From positions 1 to 64,000 of the forward strand of contig NZ_JASISZ010000001.1 in assembly GCF_030063355.1 (NCBI RefSeq): DNA of 64,000 bases, in the 5' to 3' direction. A program made the translations under genes and the position numbers. This DNA is from Streptomyces sp. PH10-H1 (lineage in GTDB: Bacteria; Actinomycetota; Actinomycetes; Streptomycetales; Streptomycetaceae). Positions 51,570-60,276 of this stretch are shown here, in pieces. Under the pieces are notes generated by a model that worked only from the letters and a program-made list of their open reading frames with translations, searched no databases and was not told the DNA's origin. Numbering within the stretch: position 1 is the first letter of the stretch; every line of letters begins with the position of its first letter.

Positions 51570-51965
51570 ATGACTGAACACGCTCACGCCGCACTGGTCC
51601 GGAAGGGATACGAGGCGTTCTCGCGCGGTGACATGGACACGCTGCGGGGGATGATGACGGCCGACTGCGCCCAGCACGTCCCGGGCGACCACCAGCTGTC
51701 CGGCGACTTCAAGGGCATCGACGCGGTCCTCGGCTACTACGGCCAGCTCGCCGGCGAGACCAACGGCAGCTTCCGGGTCGAGCTGCAGAAGCTCTTCGTG
51801 GACGACCGGGGCCATGTGGTGTCGGTTCACCGGTTCACGGCAGAGCGCAAGGGCAAGAAGATCGACATGGCCGGCGGCATCATCTTCCGGGTCGTCGGAG
51901 ACAAGATCACCGACCTCGACGAATGTCTGGAGGACCTCGCGACCGCGGACGACTTCTGGGCCTGA
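51570..51965 (+). CDS. NTF2/SnoaL-like fold protein
   Basis: A 131-residue protein of the cone-shaped SnoaL/NTF2 superfamily (KGYEAFSRGDMDTLRGMM, GGIIFRVVGDKITDLDEC). The ATG at 51570 has AAGGAGG eight bases upstream, so an earlier in-frame start at 51519 is rejected. Members include ketosteroid isomerase-like and polyketide cyclase-like enzymes as well as non-enzymatic proteins. No function can be assigned. Confidence 0.82.
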   Translation: MTEHAHAALVRKGYEAFSRGDMDTLRGMMTADCAQHVPGDHQLSGDFKGIDAVLGYYGQLAGETNGSFRVELQKLFVDDRGHVVSVHRFTAERKGKKIDMAGGIIFRVVGDKITDLDECLEDLATADDFWA

Positions 51966-51972
51966 ACGACGC

Positions 51973-52002
51973 AGGGCGTCCCTCCCGGAGGAGGAACGCC
52001 CT
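51973..52002. terminator. Shared terminator between NTF2-like gene and tRNA-Lys copy 3
   Basis: AGGGCGTCCCTCC and GGAGGAACGCCCT form a stem with one mismatch. It serves the convergent protein gene and tRNA, and closely resembles the hairpin after tRNA-Lys copy 1. Confidence 0.8.
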
Positions 52003-52023
52003 GGTCAACGGATTTCCCGTAGG

Positions 52024-52097
52024 TGCGCCGCCAGGGACTCGAACCCCGGACCCGCTGATTAAGAGTCAGCTGCTCTAACCAACTGAGCTAGCGGCGC
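52024..52097 (-). tRNA. tRNA-Lys(CTT), copy 3
   Basis: Identical in all 74 positions to the copies at 28246 and 29157. The similar downstream hairpin links it by descent to copy 1. Confidence 0.97.
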
Positions 52098-52194
52098 GTG
52101 CTGCGTGACAGACATTAGCATCAGCTTCCGGTGGAGTGAAAATCGATATCCCCCGGCGCTCCCTGCCGGGCTCGCGCGCCCGGCGGCTTCCGGG

Positions 52195-52794
52195 TCAGGC
52201 CGGGGTGGAAGCAGTCGTACGGGCGCCGGCGCGGGCCGCGCGGATACAGGCCCAGAGCAGGACGTCGGGGCCGGGGAGCCAGGGATGACGGGTGTCGGGG
52301 GCCACCACCCAGCGCGACGAGCCGCCCTCGGTGTCCAGCCCGGTCTCGTCGGCGTACAGGGGTGGCACAGTCACCGCGTCCCCGAGGCCGTGGCACATCA
52401 GCGGCGGCACGGAGCGGCTCCACTCCTCCCAGCCGAGCAGTGACGGCAGCCGCTGGGCCGACCCGGGGGCGACCAGCAGCAGCACCCGGCCGCGGTGCAC
52501 GGCGACCGGCCCGCTTCCGGGTCCTGAGGCCCATAACTGCTCCAGGACCCGGCGGCCGAAGAGCGCGGGGAGGTTCACCACGTCGAAGACGGTGCCGCAC
52601 GGCAGCACGCTGGGCGATGTCGGGCGGGCGCTCCAGAGGGCCTGGACGCTACGCGGGAAGGCGCTGGCCGAGGCGAGCCAGGCGGCTCCCGCCGGGGTGA
52701 CGTACGAGGTGTGCGACTGCGTGTCCGGGTCCGTCGGGTTCCCGGCCGCGGAGATGTTCGGGTGTCGCCATGTCTCCCACTGCCATTCGCTCAT
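52195..52794 (-). CDS. Prim-Pol-like N-terminal domain protein
   Basis: A 199-residue protein resembling the short actinobacterial proteins annotated as bifunctional DNA primase/polymerase. Matching segments are FDVVNLPALFGRRVLEQL, GPVAVHRGRVLLLVAPGS and SRWVVAPDTRHPWLPGPDVLLWACIRAAR. I do not see the catalytic Asp/Glu triad of an active Prim-Pol, and the protein is much shorter than polymerase members, so enzymatic activity is doubtful. It lies just upstream of tRNA-Lys on the same strand, with 97 bases between. Confidence 0.6.
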   Translation of the reverse strand: MSEWQWETWRHPNISAAGNPTDPDTQSHTSYVTPAGAAWLASASAFPRSVQALWSARPTSPSVLPCGTVFDVVNLPALFGRRVLEQLWASGPGSGPVAVHRGRVLLLVAPGSAQRLPSLLGWEEWSRSVPPLMCHGLGDAVTVPPLYADETGLDTEGGSSRWVVAPDTRHPWLPGPDVLLWACIRAARAGARTTASTPA

Positions 52795-52970
52795 GACACC
52801 TAGAGGTACCGGCCGTTCGCGCTCCGTTTATCCGAATCGGCCGAATACGGGACAGGAGGACACGTCGTCGGGTACCTTGCCCGTCATGCATATGCCAGAG
52901 GATCTTGATCGTCGGCCTTGACCGCCGCTTCGATCACCGGAGCGAATGCCGACACGATCACCGGTTTCGC

Positions 52971-53342
52971 TCACTTGTCCTGCAGGCGTGTGCCGAACTC
53001 GACCATCTTCTTCGCGTAGTCCTCGGTCCAGCCCGCGCGTTCCGCGATGGCGGCATACGTCAGCCGGTCGAAGCGCCGGGGATCCGCCAGCTGTGCCGCG
53101 GCTATCGCCTGGTACTCCGTCGCCCGGTCGGCGGCGGCGCGGAAGGCCAGCGCCAGTTCCGTCGAGCGCGCCAGCAGCTGCCGGGGGTCGTCCAGTGACT
53201 CCAGGTCGAAGAAGTGCTCCTCGTCCGCGAGGGCCTGGGCGGGCTCGAAGAGCAGCTCCGCCGGTCGCAGGCGCCGCGAGGTCTCCCGCGCGACACCGTC
53301 GCGCCGGTCGTGAGCCGATTGAGCCGACTGCGGCTCGGACAT
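52971..53342 (-). CDS. Conserved actinobacterial hypothetical protein
   Basis: A 123-residue soluble, helix-rich protein, not recognised. It contains LLFEPAQALADEEHFFDLESL and ends with AIAERAGWTEDYAKKMVEFG, a segment that could be a short helix-turn-helix. TTGGAGG seven bases before the ATG at 53342 fixes the start. It follows the helicase gene by 78 bases on the same strand and may belong to that operon. Confidence 0.65.
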   Translation of the reverse strand: MSEPQSAQSAHDRRDGVARETSRRLRPAELLFEPAQALADEEHFFDLESLDDPRQLLARSTELALAFRAAADRATEYQAIAAAQLADPRRFDRLTYAAIAERAGWTEDYAKKMVEFGTRLQDK

Positions 53343-53420
53343 GTGCCTACCTCCAAGGGATTCGCGCGTTCCATTGTCCCGCGTGAACGCAAGAGGGCCT
53401 CCGGGACCCTGCGGCACGGC

Positions 53421-54821
53421 TCACGGCTTGTACGGGACCCGGTGTTCCTCCAGGTGGGCGAGTACGGCGTGATTGGCCTCCCAGCCGTCGGGGAATTTGA
53501 CGGTGACGCCCAGCTGGACCGGTTCCGTCGACGGATGCTCGTCCAGCAGCCGGGCCACGCCCGCCCGGCACACCACGATGCAGGCGTGCCGGTGCCGGGA
53601 GGCGAGCACGCACAGCCGGCCCGTCTCGAGGTGGAAGGCCGTCGCGTCCGGGCGGCCGGACAGCGGGTGGAGGAAGACCGTCACATCGAACTCCCGGCCC
53701 TGCAGCCGGTTCGCGGTGTCCACGGCGACACCGGTGACCCCTTGCGCGGTCAGCGCCGCCCGCACCGCCGCCGCCTGGTCACGGTGCGCCGTCCCCACCG
53801 CGATCCGGTCCGCGGTCAGTGCCGCCGGCTCCGCCGAGCGCTCGCTGAACGTCACCCCGCCCCGGTCCAGCAGCCGCCGCACCACCTGGGCCAGCGCGTG
53901 CACCGCCTCCGGATCCGTCCGGGGCGTATTGCGGGCAGGCAGCTCCAGCAGCCCCCAGCCCGAGGCCGCCGCCTCGTCCAGCACCAGGTCGGGTCCTGTG
54001 CCCTGTGAAGGCACCCCGAACGACAGCCGCCGGACGCCGGGCCCGGTGCCGCTGCGGAAGGGGGTGTACGGGTAGAACGCCTGGGACACCAGCGGCGCCG
54101 CCGACGCCGGAAGCCGCCACGACACCGGCAGCCGGTGCTGCGGGAGACCCGGATTGTGCGCCAGCAGGGTCACCACCGCACTCGCCGACGGGTCGTAGCT
54201 CAGCCCCGCCCACTGGTCCGCGCCCACCACGCTGAACGGGTCCAGCTGTCCCGGGTCGCCGACGAAGAGCGCCCGCTCGAAGAGCCCGGCCACCTGCAGC
54301 AGCGCGTCGGAACGCATCTGGTACGCCTCGTCGATGATCGCGTGCCGCCAAGGGGCCGCCACATCGGTGGACTTGACGTACGCCCACTTCGCCGAGGTCG
54401 CGATCACCACCTTCTGCTGGACGAGATCGGAGACCTTCGCGGACTTCACGATCGACGGATGCCGGTCGAGCACCGGATCGGGCGGCGACTCGCTGCCGTG
54501 CAGCCGGCCGACCGGCAGCCCGGGATCGGCGGTCGCCAGCCGGTCCGCGAGATCGTCCACCTGGGCGTTGGTCTGCGCGACCACCATCAACGACTCGCCC
54601 GCCGCGGCCAGTTCACGGGCCGCGCGCACCACGAGCGTCGACTTTCCCGCGCCCGGCGGGGAGTCGACGACGACGCCGCGCGCCGAGCCGTGCAGCGTGT
54701 CGCGCAGGATCGCGTCCGTCGCCGCCGCCGCCTCGGCGGCGGGATCGTGCGGAACCGGAGGGCCGGTGCGGGCGGGCCGGACCGGGTCGTGCGGCGGAGA
54801 GTCCTCCGTCGTGCGGCTCAC
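53421..54821 (-). CDS. SF1-type helicase/AAA ATPase
   Basis: A 466-residue ATPase. Walker A is DSPPGAGKST and AQTNAQVDDLADRL is helicase motif Ia. The motif II region is IIDEAYQM, and GDPGQLDPF is motif III (GDPxQL). Motif VI is represented near TGRLCVLASRHRHACIV, with Upf1-like order overall. It overlaps the upstream gene by four bases (54818-54821). With a RecB-like nuclease two genes upstream, this looks like a DNA-processing operon for repair or defence. Confidence 0.82.
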   Translation of the reverse strand: MSRTTEDSPPHDPVRPARTGPPVPHDPAAEAAAATDAILRDTLHGSARGVVVDSPPGAGKSTLVVRAARELAAAGESLMVVAQTNAQVDDLADRLATADPGLPVGRLHGSESPPDPVLDRHPSIVKSAKVSDLVQQKVVIATSAKWAYVKSTDVAAPWRHAIIDEAYQMRSDALLQVAGLFERALFVGDPGQLDPFSVVGADQWAGLSYDPSASAVVTLLAHNPGLPQHRLPVSWRLPASAAPLVSQAFYPYTPFRSGTGPGVRRLSFGVPSQGTGPDLVLDEAAASGWGLLELPARNTPRTDPEAVHALAQVVRRLLDRGGVTFSERSAEPAALTADRIAVGTAHRDQAAAVRAALTAQGVTGVAVDTANRLQGREFDVTVFLHPLSGRPDATAFHLETGRLCVLASRHRHACIVVCRAGVARLLDEHPSTEPVQLGVTVKFPDGWEANHAVLAHLEEHRVPYKP

Positions 54822-56380
54822 AGGAAGTCCTCCACGGTGACGGGATCAGGTGCCGGGGCGGCCGGCGGACCGGAGGCGCCCGGCGGGCCGCCGTGGGTCC
54901 AGGGTGTGTCCTCGGGGTCGGGCAACTCCGGCCCGCCGCGCGGCGCGTGCTCGAACAGCGTCCAGCACACCGGGTCGCCGACCGCGGGCACCGAACCCTC
55001 CTCCGGGACCTTGCCCCGGCCCATCCCGTTGAGCAGCCGGACGGTGACCGCCCCGGCCGCCGGCCACTCGACGAACCGCGCCTCCTGGGTCTTTCCGCCG
55101 GGGAGCGCGCGGTAGAGCTTCGCGTCGGCGTCGAAGTGCGGCAGATCGGCGGTGGCGACCGTCACCAGCGGGCGCGGGCGCGGCGCCTTCGCCTCGCTGT
55201 ACGCCATCACCACCTCGGTGACCCGGCCCGCGAACGCCTCGCCCGACAGCCGCCGGCCGGCCATCACCAGCGGATCGTCCAGTGCCTCCTGAGCCTCCAG
55301 CCGCACCTGCGCCGTCTCCCGGCCCGACAGCTTCTGCGCCGCCGCGACGGCGTCGTCCCGCTTCGGCTGCGGCGGCTCCCCGGCCCGCACCCGGTCCCGG
55401 TGCCCGGTGTACGACCACCGGTCCCGTTTCCAGCGGTCGGCGACATGCCCGCCCTCCGGCAGCGCGCGCAGCAGGTCGAGCCCGCGCCACACATCGTCCC
55501 AGGCGGGCCGCAACTGGCTCTCGACGAGCCCGCGGACCTCGGCCTCGGCGGTGGACATCGCGGCGGACGCTTCCGTTCCGGCCGCCCGCGCGGCGGCGCG
55601 GGCCGCGTCGTAGCGGGACATCGCGGGCGCCAGCACCGCGTTGTCGAAGGCGGGGTCAGTGGCCGGGCCCGCGGGCGGGCTCAGCAGCAGTCCGCCGGAG
55701 GTGCGTCCGGTCTCCGCGCGGCGGGCCGCGTCGGCTCCGCTCATGCCCTCGGGAGGGTCGATCCAGCCGAGCAGCGCGCCCAGGTGCTGGTCCTCCAGAT
55801 TGCTCTGCCCGGTCGCCCAGTGCCGCGACAGCAGCTCCGTCATCGCCAGCAGCAGCGACGAGCCCGGGGTACGGGCCCGCTCGCCGTAGTGCGTCAGCCA
55901 GCGCCCGAGCAGCGGAACCCGCGACGGTACGGGGAAGGGCTCGTCCGGATCCTCCTCCGCCGTGCGGCGGAAGCGGGTGGAGCGGCCGAGCAGCCGGACG
56001 TAATCGGCCGCCGCCGAGTTCGGCACGATGATCTGCGGGGCGTCCGCGCAGACCTCGGACTCCTCCCGGTTCCGCGTCGCCGGTTCGGTCTCCACCTCGT
56101 CCGCGTACCGGTCCATATGGGCGACGACGGTGGTCGCCAGTTCCGCGAGGAACGCGAACCGCAGGTCCCGGTCGCGCGGCTGCGGCACCACCAGCAGGCT
56201 CGGCCGCTTCCGGTCGCGTCCCACCAGCGCTCCCAGGGGAGCGCCGACCTCGCCCGCGGTGGTCAGCGGCACGAACACCAGCGGGCGGTCGGACAGGTGC
56301 CGGTGCCGCACCGTCGTCATCGGCCGCGCGCGGCCCGCGGCCACGGCTTCGGCGCGGGCCAGGATCCCGATCAGTGACAT
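54818..56380 (-). CDS. Unknown middle protein of the nuclease-helicase operon
   Basis: A 520-residue protein, not recognised. It is soluble, with FVPLTTAGEVGAPLGALVG near the N-terminus, an alanine-rich helical central region (about 270-330, possible coiled coil) and a beta-rich C-terminal part (FVEWPAAGAVTVRLLNG). It overlaps the upstream nuclease by ten bases and the downstream helicase by four, so all three products should be made together and may form a complex. The ATG at 56380 is used because residues before it are shadow. Confidence 0.72.
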   Translation of the reverse strand: MSLIGILARAEAVAAGRARPMTTVRHRHLSDRPLVFVPLTTAGEVGAPLGALVGRDRKRPSLLVVPQPRDRDLRFAFLAELATTVVAHMDRYADEVETEPATRNREESEVCADAPQIIVPNSAAADYVRLLGRSTRFRRTAEEDPDEPFPVPSRVPLLGRWLTHYGERARTPGSSLLLAMTELLSRHWATGQSNLEDQHLGALLGWIDPPEGMSGADAARRAETGRTSGGLLLSPPAGPATDPAFDNAVLAPAMSRYDAARAAARAAGTEASAAMSTAEAEVRGLVESQLRPAWDDVWRGLDLLRALPEGGHVADRWKRDRWSYTGHRDRVRAGEPPQPKRDDAVAAAQKLSGRETAQVRLEAQEALDDPLVMAGRRLSGEAFAGRVTEVVMAYSEAKAPRPRPLVTVATADLPHFDADAKLYRALPGGKTQEARFVEWPAAGAVTVRLLNGMGRGKVPEEGSVPAVGDPVCWTLFEHAPRGGPELPDPEDTPWTHGGPPGASGPPAAPAPDPVTVEDFL

Positions 56381-57552
56381 GCGGCATCCCCGGCGGTGGT
56401 GAGGGCCTCGGCGCGCAGCACGGCTGCGCGGCGCAGGGCGGCGACCGCCGGGTCCGCGGCGTCGCCGTCCGAGCCGAGGGCGGCGGCGAGGACGGCCTCG
56501 ACGGTGGTGAGGGTGCCCAGTTCGGCGCGCAGGCTCCGGCCGAGGGATTCGACGGATCCGCAGGCGCGCGAGCGGTCGCGGCAATGGAAGGCCAGTTCGC
56601 AGGCGGCCAGGCATTCGGGGGCGTAGGCCGCGGGGACGGAATCGACGGCGGCGGTCAGCTCGGGGGCCGGCCGGGTGGGCATGCGGCCGTCCTCGGACCA
56701 GCGCAGATCGAAGGTGGTGCCCTCGGGCAGCTCGGCGGCGATCTCCTCGATGCGGGTCAGCCGGGTCATCTGCCGGCGGGTCACGGACAGCTGCTTGCGC
56801 ACATCGACGAACTGGGCCGTCGGCAGGTTGGAGAAGTCCTTGGGACAGACCAGCAGCACATCGTGCGAGACGCGCACCGGACGGCCGGCTCCCTCGGGAA
56901 CCCCGGCTTCGGGAACCCCGGCCTCCATGAGTCCGGCATCGATGAGTCCGGCCACGCGCTCCAGGGCCAGCACGTACACCGCGGACTGGCGGGCGGCGGC
57001 GCCGACCTTCACCGAGTCCGCGCTGCCGTCCAGGATCGGGAAGGACTTGACCTCGACGACCGTCCAGGAGCCGTCCGGCGCGACCGCCACCGCGTCCGGT
57101 TCCAGGTAGGCGGCGGAACCCGCGACCTCGAGCACCAGCAGGGGATGGTCCAGCAGCGTCCAGCGGCCGGCGGAGGTCGCCTCCGCCAGGGCCAGCCGGG
57201 TCCTGGCGGCCCGGCCCTCAGGACCGGCGGCCGACAGGTCGGGCAGCAGCGCGCCGCTGTCCTCGGGGGCGCCCAGCAGCCGTAGCAGCTCGGCGCAGTC
57301 GTCGGCTTTGACCCGGGCCTCGAAGGCATGGCCGCGCGCGAAGGCGAACTGGGACTGCCCGAACGGGGCCGGCGCGCCCAGCACCTGTGCGACCGCGCCC
57401 TTGTCGACGCCGGCGGCGTCCAGCAGGGCGCGTCGGCGGCAGCCGGGATTCGCGGCCAGCGCCGCGAGGGCCCGCGCGTCGAGCGGACGTGGTGACGTGG
57501 CCGGCCCGCGCAACTCGGCCAGCCGCTCCCGCAGATAGTGCGTAGTGCTCAC
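56371..57552 (-). CDS. RecB/Cas4-like PD-(D/E)XK nuclease with cysteine cluster
   Basis: A 393-residue protein. The nuclease core shows YLEPDAVAVAPDGSWTVVEVKSF, giving the D...ExK active-site pattern. C-terminal cysteines (CLAACELAFHCRDRSRAC) recall the iron-sulphur cluster of Cas4/AddB-type nucleases. A short tandem repeat (EAGVPEAGVPEG) near residue 215 sits in a loop. It is the first gene of a coupled three-gene operon with a helicase, suggesting DNA end processing. Confidence 0.8.
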   Translation of the reverse strand: MSTTHYLRERLAELRGPATSPRPLDARALAALAANPGCRRRALLDAAGVDKGAVAQVLGAPAPFGQSQFAFARGHAFEARVKADDCAELLRLLGAPEDSGALLPDLSAAGPEGRAARTRLALAEATSAGRWTLLDHPLLVLEVAGSAAYLEPDAVAVAPDGSWTVVEVKSFPILDGSADSVKVGAAARQSAVYVLALERVAGLIDAGLMEAGVPEAGVPEGAGRPVRVSHDVLLVCPKDFSNLPTAQFVDVRKQLSVTRRQMTRLTRIEEIAAELPEGTTFDLRWSEDGRMPTRPAPELTAAVDSVPAAYAPECLAACELAFHCRDRSRACGSVESLGRSLRAELGTLTTVEAVLAAALGSDGDAADPAVAALRRAAVLRAEALTTAGDAACH

Positions 57553-57573
57553 CCGCGGAAGTGTCGCATCCGG

Positions 57574-58584
57574 CTACGACATTCGGCCCTGACCCACGGC
57601 TGACCTGTCCGATGGATCGGTCCGGTGCCCGTCGGCGGACCCGGTCCGCGGGATCGGAACCACGCCGGGTGAGTGGCTCTTCGACGACATGGACGCCGTG
57701 GATGCCGTGGACGCACTGGATGGTGTGGAGGAGACCGTCGGGGACTTGACGAGAGCGGATGCCGCGACGACCGGGCTGTGCCCCTCGCCCGCGACAGTGG
57801 CGCCGGACCGTACGGCCCGCCTCGCGCGCAGCGTGTCGACGGCCAGCAGCGCGCGCGGCGCCAGCAGGTATCCGATGCCCATCACGGCCGCACCGGCGAC
57901 CGCGTCCAGCAGGTAGTGGTTGGCGGTGCCCATCACCACGAACGTGGTGAGCAGCGGGTAGAGCACGCCGAGCCCGCGCACCAGCGGTGTCCGGCCGTAG
58001 CGCCACAGCATGATCCCGCACCACAGCGCCCACCCCACGTGGAGGCTTGGCATCGCCGCGTACTGGTTGGTGAGCCCGCCCAGGCCGCGCGGGGCGCTGG
58101 CGTCCTGGCCCCACCAGCCGTACGAGCCGTACTTCGCCATGGTGTCGATGAAGTCGTAGCTGGAGTCGAGCAGCCGCGGCGGCGCCGTGGGCGTGAGGGT
58201 GAAGCCGATCAGCCCGATCAGGGTGGAGAGCATCAGCCACGTGCGGGCCGCGCGGTAGTGGCTCGGCCGCCGCCGCCACAGCCACACCAGGATGATGGGC
58301 GTCACCAGGTAGTGCAGCGAGGCGTACGCGAAGTCCGCGGGGACGCCGATGGCCGCGTACTTGGAGCAGATCCCGTTGAGCCAGCGCTCCGGGTCGATCC
58401 GCATCAGCTCCTCGACGTGCAGGATGCCGATGCCGCTCTCGACGGCATCGTCCACGTCGCCGCGCACCAGCAGGCGTCCGCAGGAGTAGAGGGCGTACAC
58501 GACGGCGATGAGCGGCAGCTCGGTCCACCAGCGCAGCCGGCCTCGGTAGGCCGAGGCGCGTGGCGCTGTGGCGGTGATCGTCAT
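57574..58584 (-). CDS. PAP2 family membrane phosphatase
   Basis: A 336-residue polytopic protein with six helices and the PAP2 motifs: AMPSLHVGWALW (SxHxG) and ANHYLLDAVAG (HxxxD). Its layout is that of actinobacterial inositol-phosphoceramide-synthase-like or undecaprenyl-pyrophosphatase-like enzymes. About 70 C-terminal residues are Ser/Thr-rich and cytoplasmic. The ATG at 58584 has GGGAGAA eight bases upstream. It is divergent from a TetR gene, a likely regulator. Confidence 0.88.
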   Translation of the reverse strand: MTITATAPRASAYRGRLRWWTELPLIAVVYALYSCGRLLVRGDVDDAVESGIGILHVEELMRIDPERWLNGICSKYAAIGVPADFAYASLHYLVTPIILVWLWRRRPSHYRAARTWLMLSTLIGLIGFTLTPTAPPRLLDSSYDFIDTMAKYGSYGWWGQDASAPRGLGGLTNQYAAMPSLHVGWALWCGIMLWRYGRTPLVRGLGVLYPLLTTFVVMGTANHYLLDAVAGAAVMGIGYLLAPRALLAVDTLRARRAVRSGATVAGEGHSPVVAASALVKSPTVSSTPSSASTASTASMSSKSHSPGVVPIPRTGSADGHRTDPSDRSAVGQGRMS

Positions 58585-58799
58585 GCGGCCGTTCTCCCCG
58601 TTCTGCGGATGTGGGCACCTTGCGGACATGTCGTAGGCTTCTACCGTACGTCGTACGCTAGACAGCTCGCACATCGCCCCGGAAATTCCAGGCCACATTA
58701 CGTTCGTTCCGTGTTCAACATCTCGTGGTCGGGTATGCGTGCGAGAAGACGCCCGGGGCCCCCACCCAGGTTGCTTTCCGCGAGAAGTAAGAGAATGGC

Positions 58800-59540
58800 A
58801 TGACCGTCACCCAGTCGGCCCGCTCCCCACGGCGCCGCGCCCCCCGCAACACGCTCAACCCGGACCGGATCCTCGACGCAGCGGTCGTCCTTCTCGACCG
58901 CGACGGCGCCGAGGCGTTCACCATGCGTGCCCTCGCCGCGCAGCTCGGTGTCGGCACCATGGCCGTCTACTCGCACTTCCGCAGCAAGGAAGAGATCAGC
59001 GACGCCGTCGCGCAGCGGCTGCTCGGCGAGGTCGAGCTGCCCGCCGTCGGTGAGGGCGACGCTCGCGAGCAGCTGCGCGAAGTGTGCCGCAGCGTCTTCC
59101 GGCTCTTCGCCGACCACCCGTCGGCCCTGCAGCTGCTCACCACCCGGCCCATGCGCGGCGACGAGGCCATCGCCGTCATCGACCGGATGCTCGGACTGCT
59201 GCGCGCCGCCGGCCTCGACCGCACCGACGCCGCACGCGCCCATGTCGCCCTCATGCAGTACACGGTCGGCTCCGCGCTGTGGAACGTCCGGCGGGAGCGC
59301 GCCCTGTGCGAGGACGGGCTGCGCGAGCGGGTACGCGCCCGGCTCGCCGACCTTCCTCCGGACCGCTACCCGGCCCTCACCGACCTGGTGCCCGAGCTCG
59401 CCACCGCTCAGGACGCGGGCATGGCCCAGTACGAACTCGGCCTCGACGGACTGCTGGCCGGCCTGATCGGCCCGATAGGAGTGAGCGGCCCGATCGGCCG
59501 CGCCGGCCTGAGCGACCGCGCCGGCCGGAGTGCGCGATGA
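58800..59540 (+). CDS. TetR/AcrR family transcriptional regulator
   Basis: A 246-residue regulator. The N-terminal helix-turn-helix is MRALAAQLGVGTMAVYSHFRSKEE-like (about residues 40-65). The C-terminal ligand domain is of the TetR_C type and ends in a Gly/Ile-rich tail. Such proteins repress neighbouring transporter or enzyme genes. The divergent PAP2 gene across 215 bases and the co-directional phosphatase gene 39 bases downstream are candidates. Confidence 0.87.
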   Translation: MTVTQSARSPRRRAPRNTLNPDRILDAAVVLLDRDGAEAFTMRALAAQLGVGTMAVYSHFRSKEEISDAVAQRLLGEVELPAVGEGDAREQLREVCRSVFRLFADHPSALQLLTTRPMRGDEAIAVIDRMLGLLRAAGLDRTDAARAHVALMQYTVGSALWNVRRERALCEDGLRERVRARLADLPPDRYPALTDLVPELATAQDAGMAQYELGLDGLLAGLIGPIGVSGPIGRAGLSDRAGRSAR

Positions 59541-59579
59541 TGGAGTGATCTCCGTTTCGTGATGGAAAGGTCCCTCCGT

Positions 59580-60173
59580 ATGGCTCCGCGCATCCTTCTG
59601 GTCCGGCACGGCCAGACGGAGTGGTCCCTCTCCGGCCGTCACACGGGCCGCACCGACATGCCGCTCACCGAGGAGGGCCGCCGCACCGCGCGGCTGCTCG
59701 GCGAACGGCTGCACCGCGCGCCCTGGGAGGGGCTGCCCGGCGTGGAGGTCCGCACCAGCCCGCTCGTCCGGGCGAACGAGACCTGCGAACTCACCGGCTT
59801 CGGCGACCGCGTCAAGGAATGGGACGCGCTGATGGAGTGGGACTACGGCGCCTACGAGGGGCTCACCCCGGACCGCATCCAGGCGATGCGGCCCGGCTGG
59901 AACATCTGGCGCGACGGGGTCGTGGAGGGGGAGGCGCTCGCCGACGTCGCGGCGCGCGCCGACGAGGTGGTGGCCTGGGCCCGCTCGGCCGACCGGGACG
60001 TCCTCGTCTTCGCCCACGGGCACTTCCTGCGCACTCTCGGGGCGCGGTGGCTTGGGCTCGACCCGTCGTTCGGTGCCTCCATCAGGCTCGATCCGGCGTC
60101 GCTGTCGATTCTGGGGTGGGCTTACGGGGAGCCGGCGGTGGAACGCTGGAACGACACCGGCCACCTCGGGTGA
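59580..60173 (+). CDS. Histidine phosphatase family protein
   Basis: A 197-residue phosphoglycerate-mutase-like phosphatase. [10 protein letters not shown] carries the phosphorylated histidine, and FAHGHFLR the second one. Acid residues occur in [13 protein letters not shown] nine bases before the ATG at 59580 supports this start over a GTG at 59559. Small-molecule phosphatase activity is expected, but the substrate is unknown. Confidence 0.9.
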   Translation: MAPRILLVRHGQTEWSLSGRHTGRTDMPLTEEGRRTARLLGERLHRAPWEGLPGVEVRTSPLVRANETCELTGFGDRVKEWDALMEWDYGAYEGLTPDRIQAMRPGWNIWRDGVVEGEALADVAARADEVVAWARSADRDVLVFAHGHFLRTLGARWLGLDPSFGASIRLDPASLSILGWAYGEPAVERWNDTGHLG

Positions 60174-60276
60174 CGTTGCGCCTGCGGCGGGCCTGTGTGG
60201 GTCCGGGGGCCGGGTCCGCTTCGTCCTGGCAGTGATTGGGTTGGGGGTGGCGGGTTGGGGCTCCCGTCCCTGCCGC

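Noticed and set aside
52887..52921. Short + strand frame MHMPEDLDRRP
   Set aside because: Eleven codons without a convincing ribosome site at proper distance. It may be the start of a lost gene, but nothing follows.
54893..56377. Long + strand open frame opposite the nuclease-operon middle gene
   Set aside because: Shadow composition, and the minus-strand frame is coupled to its neighbours by overlaps.
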